Of a stretch of DNA of 64,000 nucleotides, positions 21,291 through 32,100 are shown in pieces; position 1 is the first letter of the stretch, and the number at the start of each line of letters is the position of its first letter. A program made the translations under genes and the position numbers. The notes under the pieces were generated by a model. It ran no database searches. It was not told the origin of the DNA and saw nothing but the letters and a program-made list of their open reading frames with translations. Source of the DNA: an uncultured Succinivibrio sp. (GTDB taxonomy: Bacteria > Pseudomonadota > Gammaproteobacteria > Enterobacterales > Succinivibrionaceae); contig CAKQDA010000003.1 of assembly GCA_934218695.1 (NCBI GenBank), positions 1-64,000 on the forward strand. The letters run 5' to 3'.

Positions 21291-21995
21291 TTACTTTTTG
21301 CAATTTTTTTCAAAATAATCCAATACGAGACCGGCTGCTTCCTGTTCGGCTCGTCTGCGAGAGGAACCTTCACCAGTCATGACTGGTACACATTCTACTG
21401 TTGCAGAGACAACAAAGACCTGATCATTATCAGTTCCCTTTATAGCCTCCACTTTATAGATAGGCAAAGGCTTGTGCATTGACTGCAAAAGTTCCTGCAG
21501 AGTTGATTTGTGATCTTTTTGATTTACATCAGGCTTGATAGTCTCTAGTCTGCCTGCAAACCAGGATAAGACAACCTGTCTTACTCGTGGAAAATCTTCA
21601 TTGGTATCAATAAACATGGCTCCAATAATTGATTCAACTGCATCTGCAATAAGAGAATCTCTTCTAAAGCCACCTGTTTTTAATTCACCAGGTCCCAGTC
21701 TCAGGCAGTTTCCGATACCAAATTCACGGGCAAGCTCTGCTAATGTGGTTTCTCTTACCAGAGTAGAGCGCATGCGTGTAAGGTCACCTTCAGGACACTT
21801 AGGAAAACGATCATAAAGATCTTTTGCGATAATCATTCCTAAAATTGAGTCACCCAGATACTCAAGGCGCTCATTGTGTATGCTGCCAAAACTTCTGTGA
21901 GTTAAAGCCTGATTTAATAGGCTGATATTCTGAAAAGAATAACCTAATTTCAGTTCTAGATTCTGTAACTCTATAACGTTTATCTTTTCTGACAT
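21291..21995 (-). CDS. rnc: Ribonuclease III
   Basis: RNase III cleaves double-stranded RNA in rRNA precursors and many mRNAs. The catalytic signature NERLEYLGDSILGM near residue 40 holds the metal-binding acidic residues, and a second acidic site is in AMFIDTNEDF. A C-terminal dsRNA-binding domain ends with SSRRRAEQEAAGLVLDYF. It is 234 residues. Its placement between lepB and era suggests coupled control; in E. coli RNase III cleaves its own leader, which I could not test here. Confidence 0.97.
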   Translation of the reverse strand: MSEKINVIELQNLELKLGYSFQNISLLNQALTHRSFGSIHNERLEYLGDSILGMIIAKDLYDRFPKCPEGDLTRMRSTLVRETTLAELAREFGIGNCLRLGPGELKTGGFRRDSLIADAVESIIGAMFIDTNEDFPRVRQVVLSWFAGRLETIKPDVNQKDHKSTLQELLQSMHKPLPIYKVEAIKGTDNDQVFVVSATVECVPVMTGEGSSRRRAEQEAAGLVLDYFEKNCKK

Positions 21996-22000
21996 TTTTA

Positions 22001-22930
22001 TTATTTGATGCCACCAATTCTGTCAAATCTTACTGCTGTAGGCACCCATGCTGGAAGTGCACTGTCGCTCTTACGTTTAAAATCAAAAGATAACCAAATT
22101 GCAGTCGTCTTACCTACAATATTCTCATAAGGAACAAAGCCCCAGAAACGGCTGTCTTTACTGTTGTCACGGTTATCGCCCATTACAAAATAGCAGTTGT
22201 CAGGAACTTTCCATACACCAACAGGTCGACCTGTCTGTACATAATAGTATCCTGCCATTACAGGAGCGTTTGGAGCTACTCTTATAGTGTGATTTTCACC
22301 TTCATAAAAAGACTCTTCAAAGACATCAAAAGTCTCATTAAAGCCCATTACTTCTTCTTCAACGGAATCTATTTTCTTCGTTGAAATAAGCTCTGGAGAC
22401 GAATCTTCAGGAGCATCGTGTTTTAAGACATACAGATGCTTACCCTGATAAATAATGGTGTCCCCCGGCTCTCCTACGATTCTCTTGATGAAGTCAACAT
22501 TTTTGTCTTCAGGATATTTGAATACAATAATGTCACCTCTTTTTGGTTCTGTTGTTTTGAAAATCACTCTGTTTGTTAATGGATTCTTGATCCCGTACTC
22601 CCATTTGCTTACAGCGATAAAATCACCGTCCTGCAGAGTAGGTAACATTGAGCCTGAAGGAATTCTGAAAGGCTCGTACAGGAATGATCTGAATAAAAAC
22701 ACAACTAGAAGGATAAAAAATAATGAGCCCACTTGACCTACAATGTTTTTAGGTTCAAGTAATGCCTTACGCTCTTTGGATGAAAGCTTTCCTTTAGAAC
22801 TTGACTCTTCTAAACGGGCCTTTCTTTTTGGTCGTTCAAATTTATAATCATATCCCCATGCTATTCCTGAAACAATTGTTGCAACGAACAGCACGAATGC
22901 AAATAAATTTTCTGAAATCAAACTTAGCAT
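22001..22930 (-). CDS. lepB: Signal peptidase I
   Basis: LepB removes signal peptides from exported proteins on the outer face of the inner membrane. Two N-terminal transmembrane segments precede the catalytic Ser in SGSMLPTLQDGDF, and the general base Lys is in FIKRIVGEPGD. The box VMGDNRDNSKDSRFWG is characteristic. At 309 residues it is close to E. coli LepB (324). It lies between lepA and rnc, as in E. coli. Confidence 0.97.
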   Translation of the reverse strand: MLSLISENLFAFVLFVATIVSGIAWGYDYKFERPKRKARLEESSSKGKLSSKERKALLEPKNIVGQVGSLFFILLVVFLFRSFLYEPFRIPSGSMLPTLQDGDFIAVSKWEYGIKNPLTNRVIFKTTEPKRGDIIVFKYPEDKNVDFIKRIVGEPGDTIIYQGKHLYVLKHDAPEDSSPELISTKKIDSVEEEVMGFNETFDVFEESFYEGENHTIRVAPNAPVMAGYYYVQTGRPVGVWKVPDNCYFVMGDNRDNSKDSRFWGFVPYENIVGKTTAIWLSFDFKRKSDSALPAWVPTAVRFDRIGGIK

Positions 22931-22948
22931 AATAATTCCTTTGTAGGT

Positions 22949-24760
22949 TTATTCCTTACCGACCTTCAAAATTGCAAGGAAAGCATCCTGAGGAACTTCG
23001 ACTCGACCTAACTGTTTCATGCGTTTCTTACCGGCTTTCTGTTTTTCTAGAAGTTTTCTCTTACGGGTAATATCACCACCATAACATTTAGCAAGCACAT
23101 CTTTACGCAAAGCTTTAACAGTACAGCGGGCGATGATCTGAGAGCCTATGGCTGCCTGTATTGCAATATCGAACATCTGTCTTGGAATAACTTCTTTCAT
23201 CTTTTCTACAATTGCTCTGCCTCGAGACTGAGCAACAGAACGGTGCAAAATCACAGCTAAGGCATCAACTCTTTCATTTGCAATTAGGATATCCATTCTG
23301 ACCAAATCATCGCAGTTAAAGCGCTTAAAGCCGTAATCGAGTGAAGCATAACCTCTTGAGGCTGACTTAATCCTGTCAAAGAAGTCTAAAACAACTTCTG
23401 ACATCGGGATATCATACGTTAAAGCTACCTGTTCACCATGGTACACAAGTCCTGTCTGAATGCCTCTCTTTTCCTGACAGATTTTCATGATAGCGCCTAC
23501 ATACTCTGAAGGCATTAACATTCTGCATTCAGCAATAGGTTCTCTGATTTCAGCGATATTTGAAATTGGAGGCAGTGCTGCAGGTGAATCAATATGTAAA
23601 ATTTCACCATCAGTCTGAAGGATCTCGTAAACTACAGTAGGTGCGGTTGTGATAAGGTTCAGGTTGTATTCTCGTTCAAGTCTTTCCTGAATGATTTCCA
23701 TGTGCAGCATGCCTAGGAAGCCACATCTAAAACCGAATCCAAGAGCTTTTGAATTTTCAGGTTCGAAGAATAGAGAAGCATCATTTAATGACAGTTTTTC
23801 CAATGCATCTCTAAAAGCATTGTAGTCTTCGGTATCTACAGGGAACATACCTGCATACACCTGAGGTTTTACCTTCTTAAAACCTGGCAGAGGTTCTGTT
23901 GCTGCATTTTTTACATGGGTAATAGTGTCTCCGACAGGAGCGGCATGAACTGATTTAATATCACATACCACCCAGCCCACTTCGCCACAGTGTAAAACAT
24001 CAACGTTTACTCTCTTAGGAGTTGAAATACCCAAACCGTCAACTTCCCATGCTACGCCCTGAGACATAACTTTAATCTTGTCATGGCGACGCAGGGTACC
24101 ATTCTTAACACGCACCAGTGCAACTACACCCAGGTAGTCGTCAAAATATGAATCAATAATCAAGGCCTGAAGAGGTCCATCAGGATCTCCTGACGGAGCC
24201 GGAATTGCCGTTACAATTTTCTCTAAGACGTCCTGTACGCCCACACCGGTTTTGGCAGAACATTTGCAGGCATCCTGAGCTTCAATACCAATCAGATCTT
24301 CAATTTCATCGATTGCTCTTTGAGGATCTGCAGAAGGTAAATCAATCTTGTTTAATACAGGTATAACTTCAAGATCCAAATTTACAGCCTGATAGCAGTT
24401 AGCCAATGTCTGAGCCTCTACACCCTGACTTGCATCTACAACTAAAAGAGCACCTTCACATGCAAACAGGGAACGGGAAACCTCATAAGAGAAATCAACG
24501 TGACCTGGTGTATCAATAAAATTCAGCTCATAGGTTTTTCCGTCATTTGCCTTGTATTTTAAGGTTACAGCCTGAGCTTTAATAGTGATACCGCGTTCCC
24601 TCTCAATATCCATATTATCCAGAACCTGAGAGGTCATTTCACGTGCGGTCAAACCGCCGCACATCTGAATAAATCTGTCTGATAAGGTTGATTTACCATG
24701 ATCGATATGTGCAATTACAGAAAAGTTTCTAACTAAACTGCGATCGTAAATTTCTGCCAT
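22949..24760 (-). CDS. lepA: Elongation factor 4 (LepA)
   Basis: LepA is a ribosome-dependent translational GTPase implicated in back-translocation and 30S biogenesis. GTPase motifs are [17 protein letters not shown] and NKID, followed by EF-G-like domains and the LepA-specific C-terminal domain ([21 protein letters not shown]). I start at the ATG of MAEIYDRS, four codons inside a TTG-initiated longer frame, because GGA lies about 8 bases upstream. It is 603 residues. RseC, usually encoded between rseB and lepA, is absent. Confidence 0.97.
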   Translation of the reverse strand: MAEIYDRSLVRNFSVIAHIDHGKSTLSDRFIQMCGGLTAREMTSQVLDNMDIERERGITIKAQAVTLKYKANDGKTYELNFIDTPGHVDFSYEVSRSLFACEGALLVVDASQGVEAQTLANCYQAVNLDLEVIPVLNKIDLPSADPQRAIDEIEDLIGIEAQDACKCSAKTGVGVQDVLEKIVTAIPAPSGDPDGPLQALIIDSYFDDYLGVVALVRVKNGTLRRHDKIKVMSQGVAWEVDGLGISTPKRVNVDVLHCGEVGWVVCDIKSVHAAPVGDTITHVKNAATEPLPGFKKVKPQVYAGMFPVDTEDYNAFRDALEKLSLNDASLFFEPENSKALGFGFRCGFLGMLHMEIIQERLEREYNLNLITTAPTVVYEILQTDGEILHIDSPAALPPISNIAEIREPIAECRMLMPSEYVGAIMKICQEKRGIQTGLVYHGEQVALTYDIPMSEVVLDFFDRIKSASRGYASLDYGFKRFNCDDLVRMDILIANERVDALAVILHRSVAQSRGRAIVEKMKEVIPRQMFDIAIQAAIGSQIIARCTVKALRKDVLAKCYGGDITRKRKLLEKQKAGKKRMKQLGRVEVPQDAFLAILKVGKE

Positions 24761-24890
24761 TATTAATTCCAAAAGGTTATCAGGGGCTACAGTTGCAGCC
24801 TGAACTAATTCAAAACATTCAAACTAGCTATTTTAACAGGTTGCAGACTGATTAAGAATAACTTTTTGCGCTATTGAAATACATTATTGC

Positions 24891-25835
24891 CTAGCGAAAA
24901 GGTGTTATTTTTGAAAGGACAATTGTGCTCAACTCCAAAGGGATTTCACCTACCACTGCATACTCATTTTTTACTGAGTTTCTGCGCAGAACTGTTAAAG
25001 TTCCGTCTGTGGCAGACTGGATATTAAGAGAGCTTACAGAATTTTTATAAACTTTGAATTCAACCATGCCGTCAGTAAATGACTGGTAATCAAGTTCCTT
25101 GCCGTCGGCTTGTTTTTGAATTCCTTCGTCCACAATAGTAAAAGGCTTGGGGATAGTTAATTCTGGCCACGACACTAAATTTTTCTTATTTTTTTTCTTT
25201 GACAGTTTTTCTATCCGGTCAAAAGTCTCATCAGGAAAGGATAAATTCTCTGACGATACGCTGTGAACTGCTGATATAGTAAATTTTGAGGCAACTATCT
25301 GAGATGGAGTCAGCACAACTAATTCTACAGGCAGGGAGGTATCATCATCTTTTGAGATAACATAACTGTACCTTACATCATCTACAGGAGACATTCTGAT
25401 CACAGTCACTCTTCTGCCAGCCAGTCTTGTTCTGCCGACGATGGTACAGTCATAACCTGATAAATTTCTTCCCTTTGAAAATATCCTGTCCCAGATCTGA
25501 GTCTGATGCCATGATAGCGGACCTATATAAGATTGATTATGATTGTAATCAAAGCCTTTATCCTGACGTAAGGCATAACCTGCAATCTCGTTGTTTAGAG
25601 ATTTCCATGTTGAATAGGATACAGAATTCTTATTGAAATGAGCTAATGCATATAACTGCATCTGGGTCTGATCATTATCAATTACTGTGGCTTCAAAGTC
25701 ACGATCTGTATAAGCACTCTTAACAGAATCATAAAGAGCCACACACTGACCTGAATTGTCGGCAACCGCCTGGTCTGAGAAAAATAAAACCGCCAAGGTT
25801 ACTGCCCCGGCGGTCTTTATAAAACTTTTAATCAT
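24891..25835 (-). CDS. rseB: Sigma-E regulatory protein RseB (MucB)
   Basis: An N-terminal signal peptide (hydrophobic stretch ending VADN) exports this 314-residue protein to the periplasm. There RseB binds the RseA periplasmic domain and protects it from DegS until it binds mislocalised lipopolysaccharide or lipoprotein. Sequence matches are modest but family-like: RTRLAGRRVTVIRMSPVDDVRYSYVI in the LolA-like domain and a smaller C-terminal domain. The position directly after rseA gives strong support. Confidence 0.9.
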   Translation of the reverse strand: MIKSFIKTAGAVTLAVLFFSDQAVADNSGQCVALYDSVKSAYTDRDFEATVIDNDQTQMQLYALAHFNKNSVSYSTWKSLNNEIAGYALRQDKGFDYNHNQSYIGPLSWHQTQIWDRIFSKGRNLSGYDCTIVGRTRLAGRRVTVIRMSPVDDVRYSYVISKDDDTSLPVELVVLTPSQIVASKFTISAVHSVSSENLSFPDETFDRIEKLSKKKNKKNLVSWPELTIPKPFTIVDEGIQKQADGKELDYQSFTDGMVEFKVYKNSVSSLNIQSATDGTLTVLRRNSVKNEYAVVGEIPLELSTIVLSKITPFR

Positions 25836-25844
25836 AAAAACTTT

Positions 25845-26444
25845 TTAATTTGAGGCTGTATCGAAAACATAACCTCTAATGTAATTGTTAATACGCTCAA
25901 CTTCAATACTTTGTTGCTTTTTGAGTTCAGCACTGTTAACTCTGTCTTCATTCTGCCCCTGCTCTAGATTTGACTTTCCATTTAACTTTAAAGTCTTATC
26001 ATTGTGTTCAGTCTGATAACTTGCAAGATTTACACCTTCAACAGAACCTAAAGGAGCTGTAGTTTTATCTCCGCTTATGCTTTCATCAGCATTGTAGGTC
26101 TGCCAGCCAACAACGGTAACCGCTGCAACCGAAGCTGCCAGAGCAACCTGAGCAATTCCAAAAGAAAACTTCTTGAAAGCAACCTTAAGTGTTGGTAAAG
26201 AAATCTCTTTAATACTGTCTTTTTCAGGTTTGATATGCTCATTCTTTATCTGAGTCATTACATTATCAGCCAAAGACATGTTGACCTTAGATGGCAGTTC
26301 ATTTCTCAATGCAGCACCGATAAGTGACCAGTTTTGCATGTGAGACAGAGAATCCTCTGACACCTTCTGAATGGTTTCATTCTCGCCATCAAAAAGAGCT
26401 GATTCATTCTCTAAATCTCTGTACAACTGCTCTGATTTCAACAT
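25845..26444 (-). CDS. rseA: Anti-sigma-E factor RseA
   Basis: This single-pass inner-membrane protein has a cytoplasmic N-terminal sigma-binding region (LSHMQNWSLIGAALRNELP), one transmembrane helix (IAQVALAASVAAVTVVGW) and a low-complexity periplasmic tail that would bind RseB. Stress would trigger DegS/RseP cleavage and release RpoE. The ATG at 26444 is preceded by AGGAG at a 7-base spacing; the longer TTG-initiated frame overlaps that site. The order rpoE-rseA-rseB is canonical. Confidence 0.92.
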   Translation of the reverse strand: MLKSEQLYRDLENESALFDGENETIQKVSEDSLSHMQNWSLIGAALRNELPSKVNMSLADNVMTQIKNEHIKPEKDSIKEISLPTLKVAFKKFSFGIAQVALAASVAAVTVVGWQTYNADESISGDKTTAPLGSVEGVNLASYQTEHNDKTLKLNGKSNLEQGQNEDRVNSAELKKQQSIEVERINNYIRGYVFDTASN

Positions 26445-26465
26445 ACACAAACTCCTAAACAACCG

Positions 26466-27062
26466 TTACCTTACAGCAAATTTGTTCATTTTTTCTTCAA
26501 TAAACTGTCTTGCTCTGAATATTCTTGATCGAACGGTTCCAACAGGAACCTTTTCAATAAGAGAAATGTCATCATAGGACATTCCTTCCACTTCCCTTAA
26601 GGTAATTGCTCTTCTTAACTCTTCAGGGAGCGCATTCATCGCATTGACAATAACCTGCTGCAATTCTTGCGATTCAATTATTCTATCTGGTGTATCTTTG
26701 CTGGCTAAAACACCCTGTTCATCAATCGACTGAAATTCTTCAGAATCAACATCAACATTGTGCTTATGCTTTGAATTCGACTCAATATATGATTTCGCCG
26801 CATTCACAACAATTCTGTACAACCACGTGTAAAAGGAACTTTCTCCACGAAAACTGTTAATTGCCTTGAAGGCTTTAATAAAAGCTTCCTGCGCAACATC
26901 ACTGACATCATCACTGCTGTTCAGAAATTTTGAAATTACCTGAGCTACACGATGCTGATATTTAACTACCAGAATGTTGTAGGCATTAACATCGCCGTCC
27001 TGCACCCGTTTTACGATTGCTTCATCACTTGAAGCCTGCAAATTTTCGTTCACGGATGACAT
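26466..27062 (-). CDS. rpoE: RNA polymerase sigma-E factor RpoE
   Basis: This 198-residue extracytoplasmic-function sigma factor controls the envelope stress response. Region 2 includes VAQEAFIKAFKAINSFRG and FYTWLYRIVVNAAK, and region 4 contains EGMSYDDISLIEKVPVGTVRSRIFRAR. It heads the rseA-rseB-lepA-lepB-rnc-era-recO-rlmD-relA series and is preceded by its own type of promoter, implying autoregulation. Compared with E. coli RpoE (191) it has a few extra residues in the linker. Confidence 0.96.
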   Translation of the reverse strand: MSSVNENLQASSDEAIVKRVQDGDVNAYNILVVKYQHRVAQVISKFLNSSDDVSDVAQEAFIKAFKAINSFRGESSFYTWLYRIVVNAAKSYIESNSKHKHNVDVDSEEFQSIDEQGVLASKDTPDRIIESQELQQVIVNAMNALPEELRRAITLREVEGMSYDDISLIEKVPVGTVRSRIFRARQFIEEKMNKFAVR

Positions 27063-27083
27063 CCTTTTAACACCTTTTAAAAC

Positions 27084-27110
27084 TTAGACTGAGGGTTGAT
27101 AAAAAAGTTC
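27084..27110 (-). promoter_or_regulatory. Sigma-E-type promoter upstream of rpoE
   Basis: On the minus strand GAACTT and GTCTAA are separated by 15 bp. This fits the sigma-E consensus (GGAACTT, about 15 bp, GTCTAA) almost perfectly. It ends about 22 bp before the rpoE ATG, so transcription would start a few bases upstream of the ribosome-binding site AAGGTG. Confidence 0.85.
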
Positions 27111-27440
27111 AATAATTTTTTTAGACAGATAAGATAAGTACTGTCTGATCAGAATTCTTTAATTATATATTAATGGTATTAATTTTAAAACAGCGTGAAT
27201 TTACAGCATTTTAAATATGAGATCTGTTGCTGATGAAAGTTATTACAAGGCATGCACAATGCTCATTTACTTTTTGGTTCAGTAAATTTTTCACCATATT
27301 GGTATTCAAAATGATAAAAAATGTAAAAATGTTTCATTTGGATAATTTGGATGTAAAATTATTTGCTGAAGGTTTTAAAAAAATTAGTACAGATTAATCA
27401 GAAACTGATCAATTCACTTTGTGCTATACAGGATTAGAAA
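27111..27440. other. Divergent intergenic region between rpoE and nadB
   Basis: About 330 AT-rich bases. It holds an imperfect palindrome TTAATCAG-AAA-CTGATCAA at 27394-27412, just upstream of nadB, that could be a regulator site. It is not an FNR box, because the half-site spacing is wrong. No small gene is evident. Confidence 0.4.
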
Positions 27441-29051
27441 ATGAACTACACAACAGATTGTTTAATCATTGGTAGTGGTGCAGCAGGTCTTACACTTGCA
27501 CTTGGCATCGCTGAAAAGGCAAAAGTAATCGTTCTCTCTAAAGAAGGTGCCTGCGCCGGTTCTACCAATTATGCTCAGGGCGGTATCGCTGGCGTATACA
27601 ATATCAAAGATGATGATGACAGTATTCAGGCACACATCAAAGATACCTGTATTGCAGGCGGATTTCTTTGTGATGAAAAGACTGTAGAGTTTGTCGCAAA
27701 AAACGCCCATGATGCAATTCAGTGGTTAATTGACACTGGTGTTCCTTTTGACTTGAAAGAGACAGAACATACTGAAGCTCAGTCACCATACCATCTGCAC
27801 AGAGAAGGTGGCCACTCTCACCGCAGAATTTTCCACGCTGAAGATCATACCGGTAAATCAATTCAGGAAACTTTAATTGCAAAGGCAAGAACTCATAAAA
27901 ACATCACGGTTCTTGAGAATCACAATGCAATAGATCTTGTTACTACCAAAAAGTTAGGAATGGCAGGTAACAGAGTTTTAGGCGCTTATGTACTAAATAC
28001 CGAGACTAACCACGTTGAAACAATTAAAGCAAAATTCATTGCCCTGTGCACCGGCGGAGCCTCAAAGGTTTATCAGTATACATGCAACCCTGAGGTAAGC
28101 TCAGGTGATGGTATTGCCATGGCCTACAGAGCCGGCTGCCGTGTAGCAAATATGGAATTCAATCAGTTCCACCCTACAACACTTTATTGCGACGCAGACA
28201 GAAACTTCCTTTTAACAGAAGCTTTAAGAGGTGAGGGAGCTCAGCTAAAGCGTCCTGACGGCACCCGTTTTATGCAGGATTACGATAAGAGACTTGAACT
28301 GGCTCCTCGTGATATCGTGGCAAGGGCAATTGATCATGAGATGAAAAAACTCGGTGCACACTGCATGTACCTAGATATCTCATTTAAAGATCCAGAGTTT
28401 CTAAAGAAGCACTTCCCTACCATTTATGAGAGATGTTTAAAGGTTGGCATTGATATAACCAAACAGCCAATTCCTATTGTTCCTGCAGCGCACTTTACCT
28501 GTGGCGGTATCATGGTAGACAGAAAGTCTCGCACCGATCTTGATGGACTGTACGCTGTAGGCGAATGTTCTTACACAGGACTTCACGGTGCAAACCGACT
28601 GGCATCAAATTCATTACTTGAGTGTGTTGTGTACGGTAAAGCAGCAGCAACTGATATCCTAAAACACTTATCTGATGATAACTACGATATTGCTGATATT
28701 CCTGACTGGGATGAAAGCCAGGTTACAAACTCAGACGAAGAGGTTATCATTACTCACAACTGGCATGAGTTAAGACTTACAATGTGGGATTATGTTGGTA
28801 TCGTAAGAACCAACAAGCGCCTTGAAAGAGCCATGCACAGAATCGAAATGCTCAAGCATGAGGTACATGAGTACTATTCAAACTTCAGAGTTTCAAGAAA
28901 TCTTTTGGAGCTCCGCAACCTGCTTGACGTTGCTGAACTGATTGTTCGTTCAGCCATGGCAAGAAAAGAATCTCGCGGTCTGCACTACAATGTTGACTAT
29001 CCTCAAACAGATGAACATTCAGGTCCTACCATTATCAATCCTAAGGTTTAA
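27441..29051 (+). CDS. nadB: L-aspartate oxidase
   Basis: NadB oxidises L-aspartate to iminoaspartate, the first step of de novo NAD synthesis, and can use fumarate as electron acceptor under anaerobiosis. The FAD-binding start [15 protein letters not shown], the ST-x-YAQGG motif, the active-site region [19 protein letters not shown] and [24 protein letters not shown] are all present. It is 536 residues (E. coli 540). It diverges from rpoE as in E. coli. nadA and nadC are not in the window. Confidence 0.97.
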   Translation: MNYTTDCLIIGSGAAGLTLALGIAEKAKVIVLSKEGACAGSTNYAQGGIAGVYNIKDDDDSIQAHIKDTCIAGGFLCDEKTVEFVAKNAHDAIQWLIDTGVPFDLKETEHTEAQSPYHLHREGGHSHRRIFHAEDHTGKSIQETLIAKARTHKNITVLENHNAIDLVTTKKLGMAGNRVLGAYVLNTETNHVETIKAKFIALCTGGASKVYQYTCNPEVSSGDGIAMAYRAGCRVANMEFNQFHPTTLYCDADRNFLLTEALRGEGAQLKRPDGTRFMQDYDKRLELAPRDIVARAIDHEMKKLGAHCMYLDISFKDPEFLKKHFPTIYERCLKVGIDITKQPIPIVPAAHFTCGGIMVDRKSRTDLDGLYAVGECSYTGLHGANRLASNSLLECVVYGKAAATDILKHLSDDNYDIADIPDWDESQVTNSDEEVIITHNWHELRLTMWDYVGIVRTNKRLERAMHRIEMLKHEVHEYYSNFRVSRNLLELRNLLDVAELIVRSAMARKESRGLHYNVDYPQTDEHSGPTIINPKV

Positions 29052-29097
29052 CTAATCCTGAGAATTTATAATCTTAGAAAAAAGAATTGTGCAAAAA

Positions 29098-29124
29098 GGA
29101 AGAGTAAAATCTCTTCCTTTTTTT
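29098..29124 (+). terminator. Rho-independent terminator of nadB
   Basis: A perfect 7-bp stem GGAAGAG/CTCTTCC with a 6-nt loop is followed by seven T. It starts 47 bases after the nadB stop and lies upstream of the chosen mscK-like start. Confidence 0.88.
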
Positions 29125-29172
29125 CGTGTTAAACTGTACAGAAATTCCACAAACAAGATTATTCTCAAGATT

Positions 29173-32100
29173 ATGAAAAAATTATTTGCATCAGTTTTAT
29201 GTGTTCTCTTCCTGCAGGGAAGTGCACTGGCAACAACACTACAGACTCAGATTGGAGATATAACCATCCCCAACGCAAAGGAAATCAATGAGCAAATTGA
29301 TTCTCTTTCAGCAGATGCATCATTATCTGAAGATAATAAAAAATCACTGTTAACCCTGTATAAAACTGGATTGGACACTCTTGATCAGATAAAAGATTTA
29401 ACAGGTCAGCAGAAAGATTTAGAGAGAAAATTAAGAGATGCAAATAAAAAACTTTTAAGATTAGCCAGTGACTACACCAATCAGCAAAAGATACAATCTT
29501 TAACCGAGGATGACATCAAGAATATATCAGACAACGATTTAGACGCTCGATTAGAGAAGGCCCAGCGCGATCTTGTAACTGCACAAATAGAGTTAAACAA
29601 TGCTTCTGATATTCATAACAAAGTGCAGACTCTACCTGAAAAGGCTCAAAATACAGTTACCAAAAATAACGATACAATTAAAGATCTCCTGTCTACAATT
29701 GATAAAAATGCAAATCCAGATCTTTTCAAGAATCGTGTTTATGCACTGTTAATCTGCAAGGCAAATTTAGAGAATTCTCTGTTTAAGAATAAACTTGCAA
29801 ACCTGTCTATTCTGCAGGATTTAGCAAACTACGAACAGAAAATTGCTTTCAGCAAATACAGCAGATTAGATAAGGATGTCAAAACATTAAGTCTTAAAAA
29901 GAACTTGGACTTTTCTGTTGATGATGAAGAAAAACAAAACGAAGCCATCAGCAAAAAAACGCCTCAGCTGGCAAAAATGGTTGAGAGTATCAGGAAGGTC
30001 AATGATTACCTTTTAGATCACCGCAAAAAAAATGCTCTGTATCAGCACGACTATCAGGAAGTGGACTCTGCTTTGACTAAAGTAGATCAGATGCAAAAAG
30101 ATCTTGATAATCAAATCAAAGAATTGGGCAAGAGCCTGGTTTTATCCAGACTTTTAAACAAGCATTTATCAATGCTCCCTAATATTAGGTTAAGCTATGA
30201 TTTGGATGAGGTAATTGCAAATCTTAATATCTATATTTATGAATTAAGAGAGCAGACAGATAGGCTTTTGGATGTTGAACAGATTGTTAATCAGGATATT
30301 AAACATGATCCGTCTTTAGAACGGTATAGAAATGATCTGACCTTTCTGTATTCTCAGAGGAGACGTGTTCTTAGTGAGCTTTACCAGCTTTTAGCAAATG
30401 AGCTGAGCACGACTATTGAGCTGAAAGTCAAGTTCACAAGCTACAACAGTATCAGAACAAAAATCAAATCAGATATCTCCGAACAGCTGTTCTGGGTAAA
30501 ATCAAACCAGCCTTTAGGTTCAGAGTTCTTATATTCTTTGGTCCCTACAGTTAAGTATGAATTTGGTAATCTCTTAAATAAGCTGTCCAGTGATAAATTC
30601 AAAACTCATACCACCAAAACAGCTCTTTTGGTAGTTCTACCATTTATTCTATTGGCTTTAATTGTTATCTCATTCAACAGAAAAATTCATAAGTACAATA
30701 ATGAACTTGCCATGAGACTGGACAGAAAGAATGACTCTATTTTTGTTACACCGGCAGCCATCATCAGCAATATGATTATGATGGTACCAAGACTGTCCTG
30801 GATGGTAATTGTAGGTTCCATTGTCATCTGCCTTTCTCTGGCAACAACGAACCTTCAGTATCAGATCATTCTAATCATGGTTCTGCATATTTTTGTATTC
30901 GTATTTTTCTTACAGATTATTAAACCAAACGCCCTGGTGCAGAGACATTTTAGTGTTCAGCCTTATAAATTAAAAAGATACAGAAATCTTTTTAATCAGA
31001 TTTGGATATTTTCTTTGCCATTGCTGATTTTTGCAAATGTGGCAGAAACAGACTCTAACTTTATTTATGCTGATATCACCTCATTTATTGTGGTATTACT
31101 CTCCTGTACGGCTCTTCTAGTGCTTTCAATCAGGATCTTTACAAGAAATCTTTCTGATTTTGCAAATTCATCAGCAGCAGCCTTCATTGGAAGCTTTATT
31201 GCAATTATCGTAAGTTTAATGGCCGTACTATTTGTGGCATCAGGATATCTATATTCAATAGTAACTCTGACTAACAGACTGGCATTCACCTGTTATATCC
31301 TGTTAGCTTACGTCCTTGTAAGCCAAACCTTACACAGAATGATGCATGTATATATTTTTAAAGCATCTTTAAAAAAGAACCACACTACAGAAGATAAGAA
31401 CAGTGTGGAAATCACAACTCAAAACTTCATTTCCATGCTTAACATGAGTCCAGCTCATTTATGTTCAAAAGCTTTTAAAATCGTAAACACTGCATTACTT
31501 ATCATTACAGCATTCTTTATGTACATTCAGTGGAATGATCTTGCTTCTGTTTTAAGATATTTGGATACCATACAGATTTGGACTAAAACTGAAATAATCA
31601 ATGGCTCACCAGTGGTAACTGATTATCTGTCGCTTGCCAACATTCTTTTGGCTGTATTCATACTGATAGTCACGAGTGTTCTGAATAAGAACCTTCCTTC
31701 TATTTTAGAAAAGCTGCTACTTATTAAAAAAGGAATAAATCAAAAAAGTACCAGCTACACAGTAAAGGTAATTACATCATACCTCATAACAGGATTTGGT
31801 ATTATATGTGCTGCAGGCTCTGTTGGAATACGATGGGAAAATCTTCAGTGGCTGGTTGCAGCTCTCTCCGTAGGCTTAGGTTTCGGTCTTCAGGAAATCT
31901 TCGCTAACTTTGTCTCAGGTATTATTCTTCTGTTTGAAAGACAGACCAGAGTTGGAGACATCATAACCTTAAACGGCCTCTCAGGTACAGTCAACAAAAT
32001 CAGAATTCGTTCCACTACAGTAATGTCATTTGAGAACAAAGAAGTAATGATCCCTAACAAGGAATTTATCACTTCCGCTCTTACAAACTGGTCTTTGACA

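Noticed and set aside
27394-27412. FNR box upstream of nadB.
   Set aside because: The TTGAT/ATTAA half-sites are 9 bases apart rather than 4.
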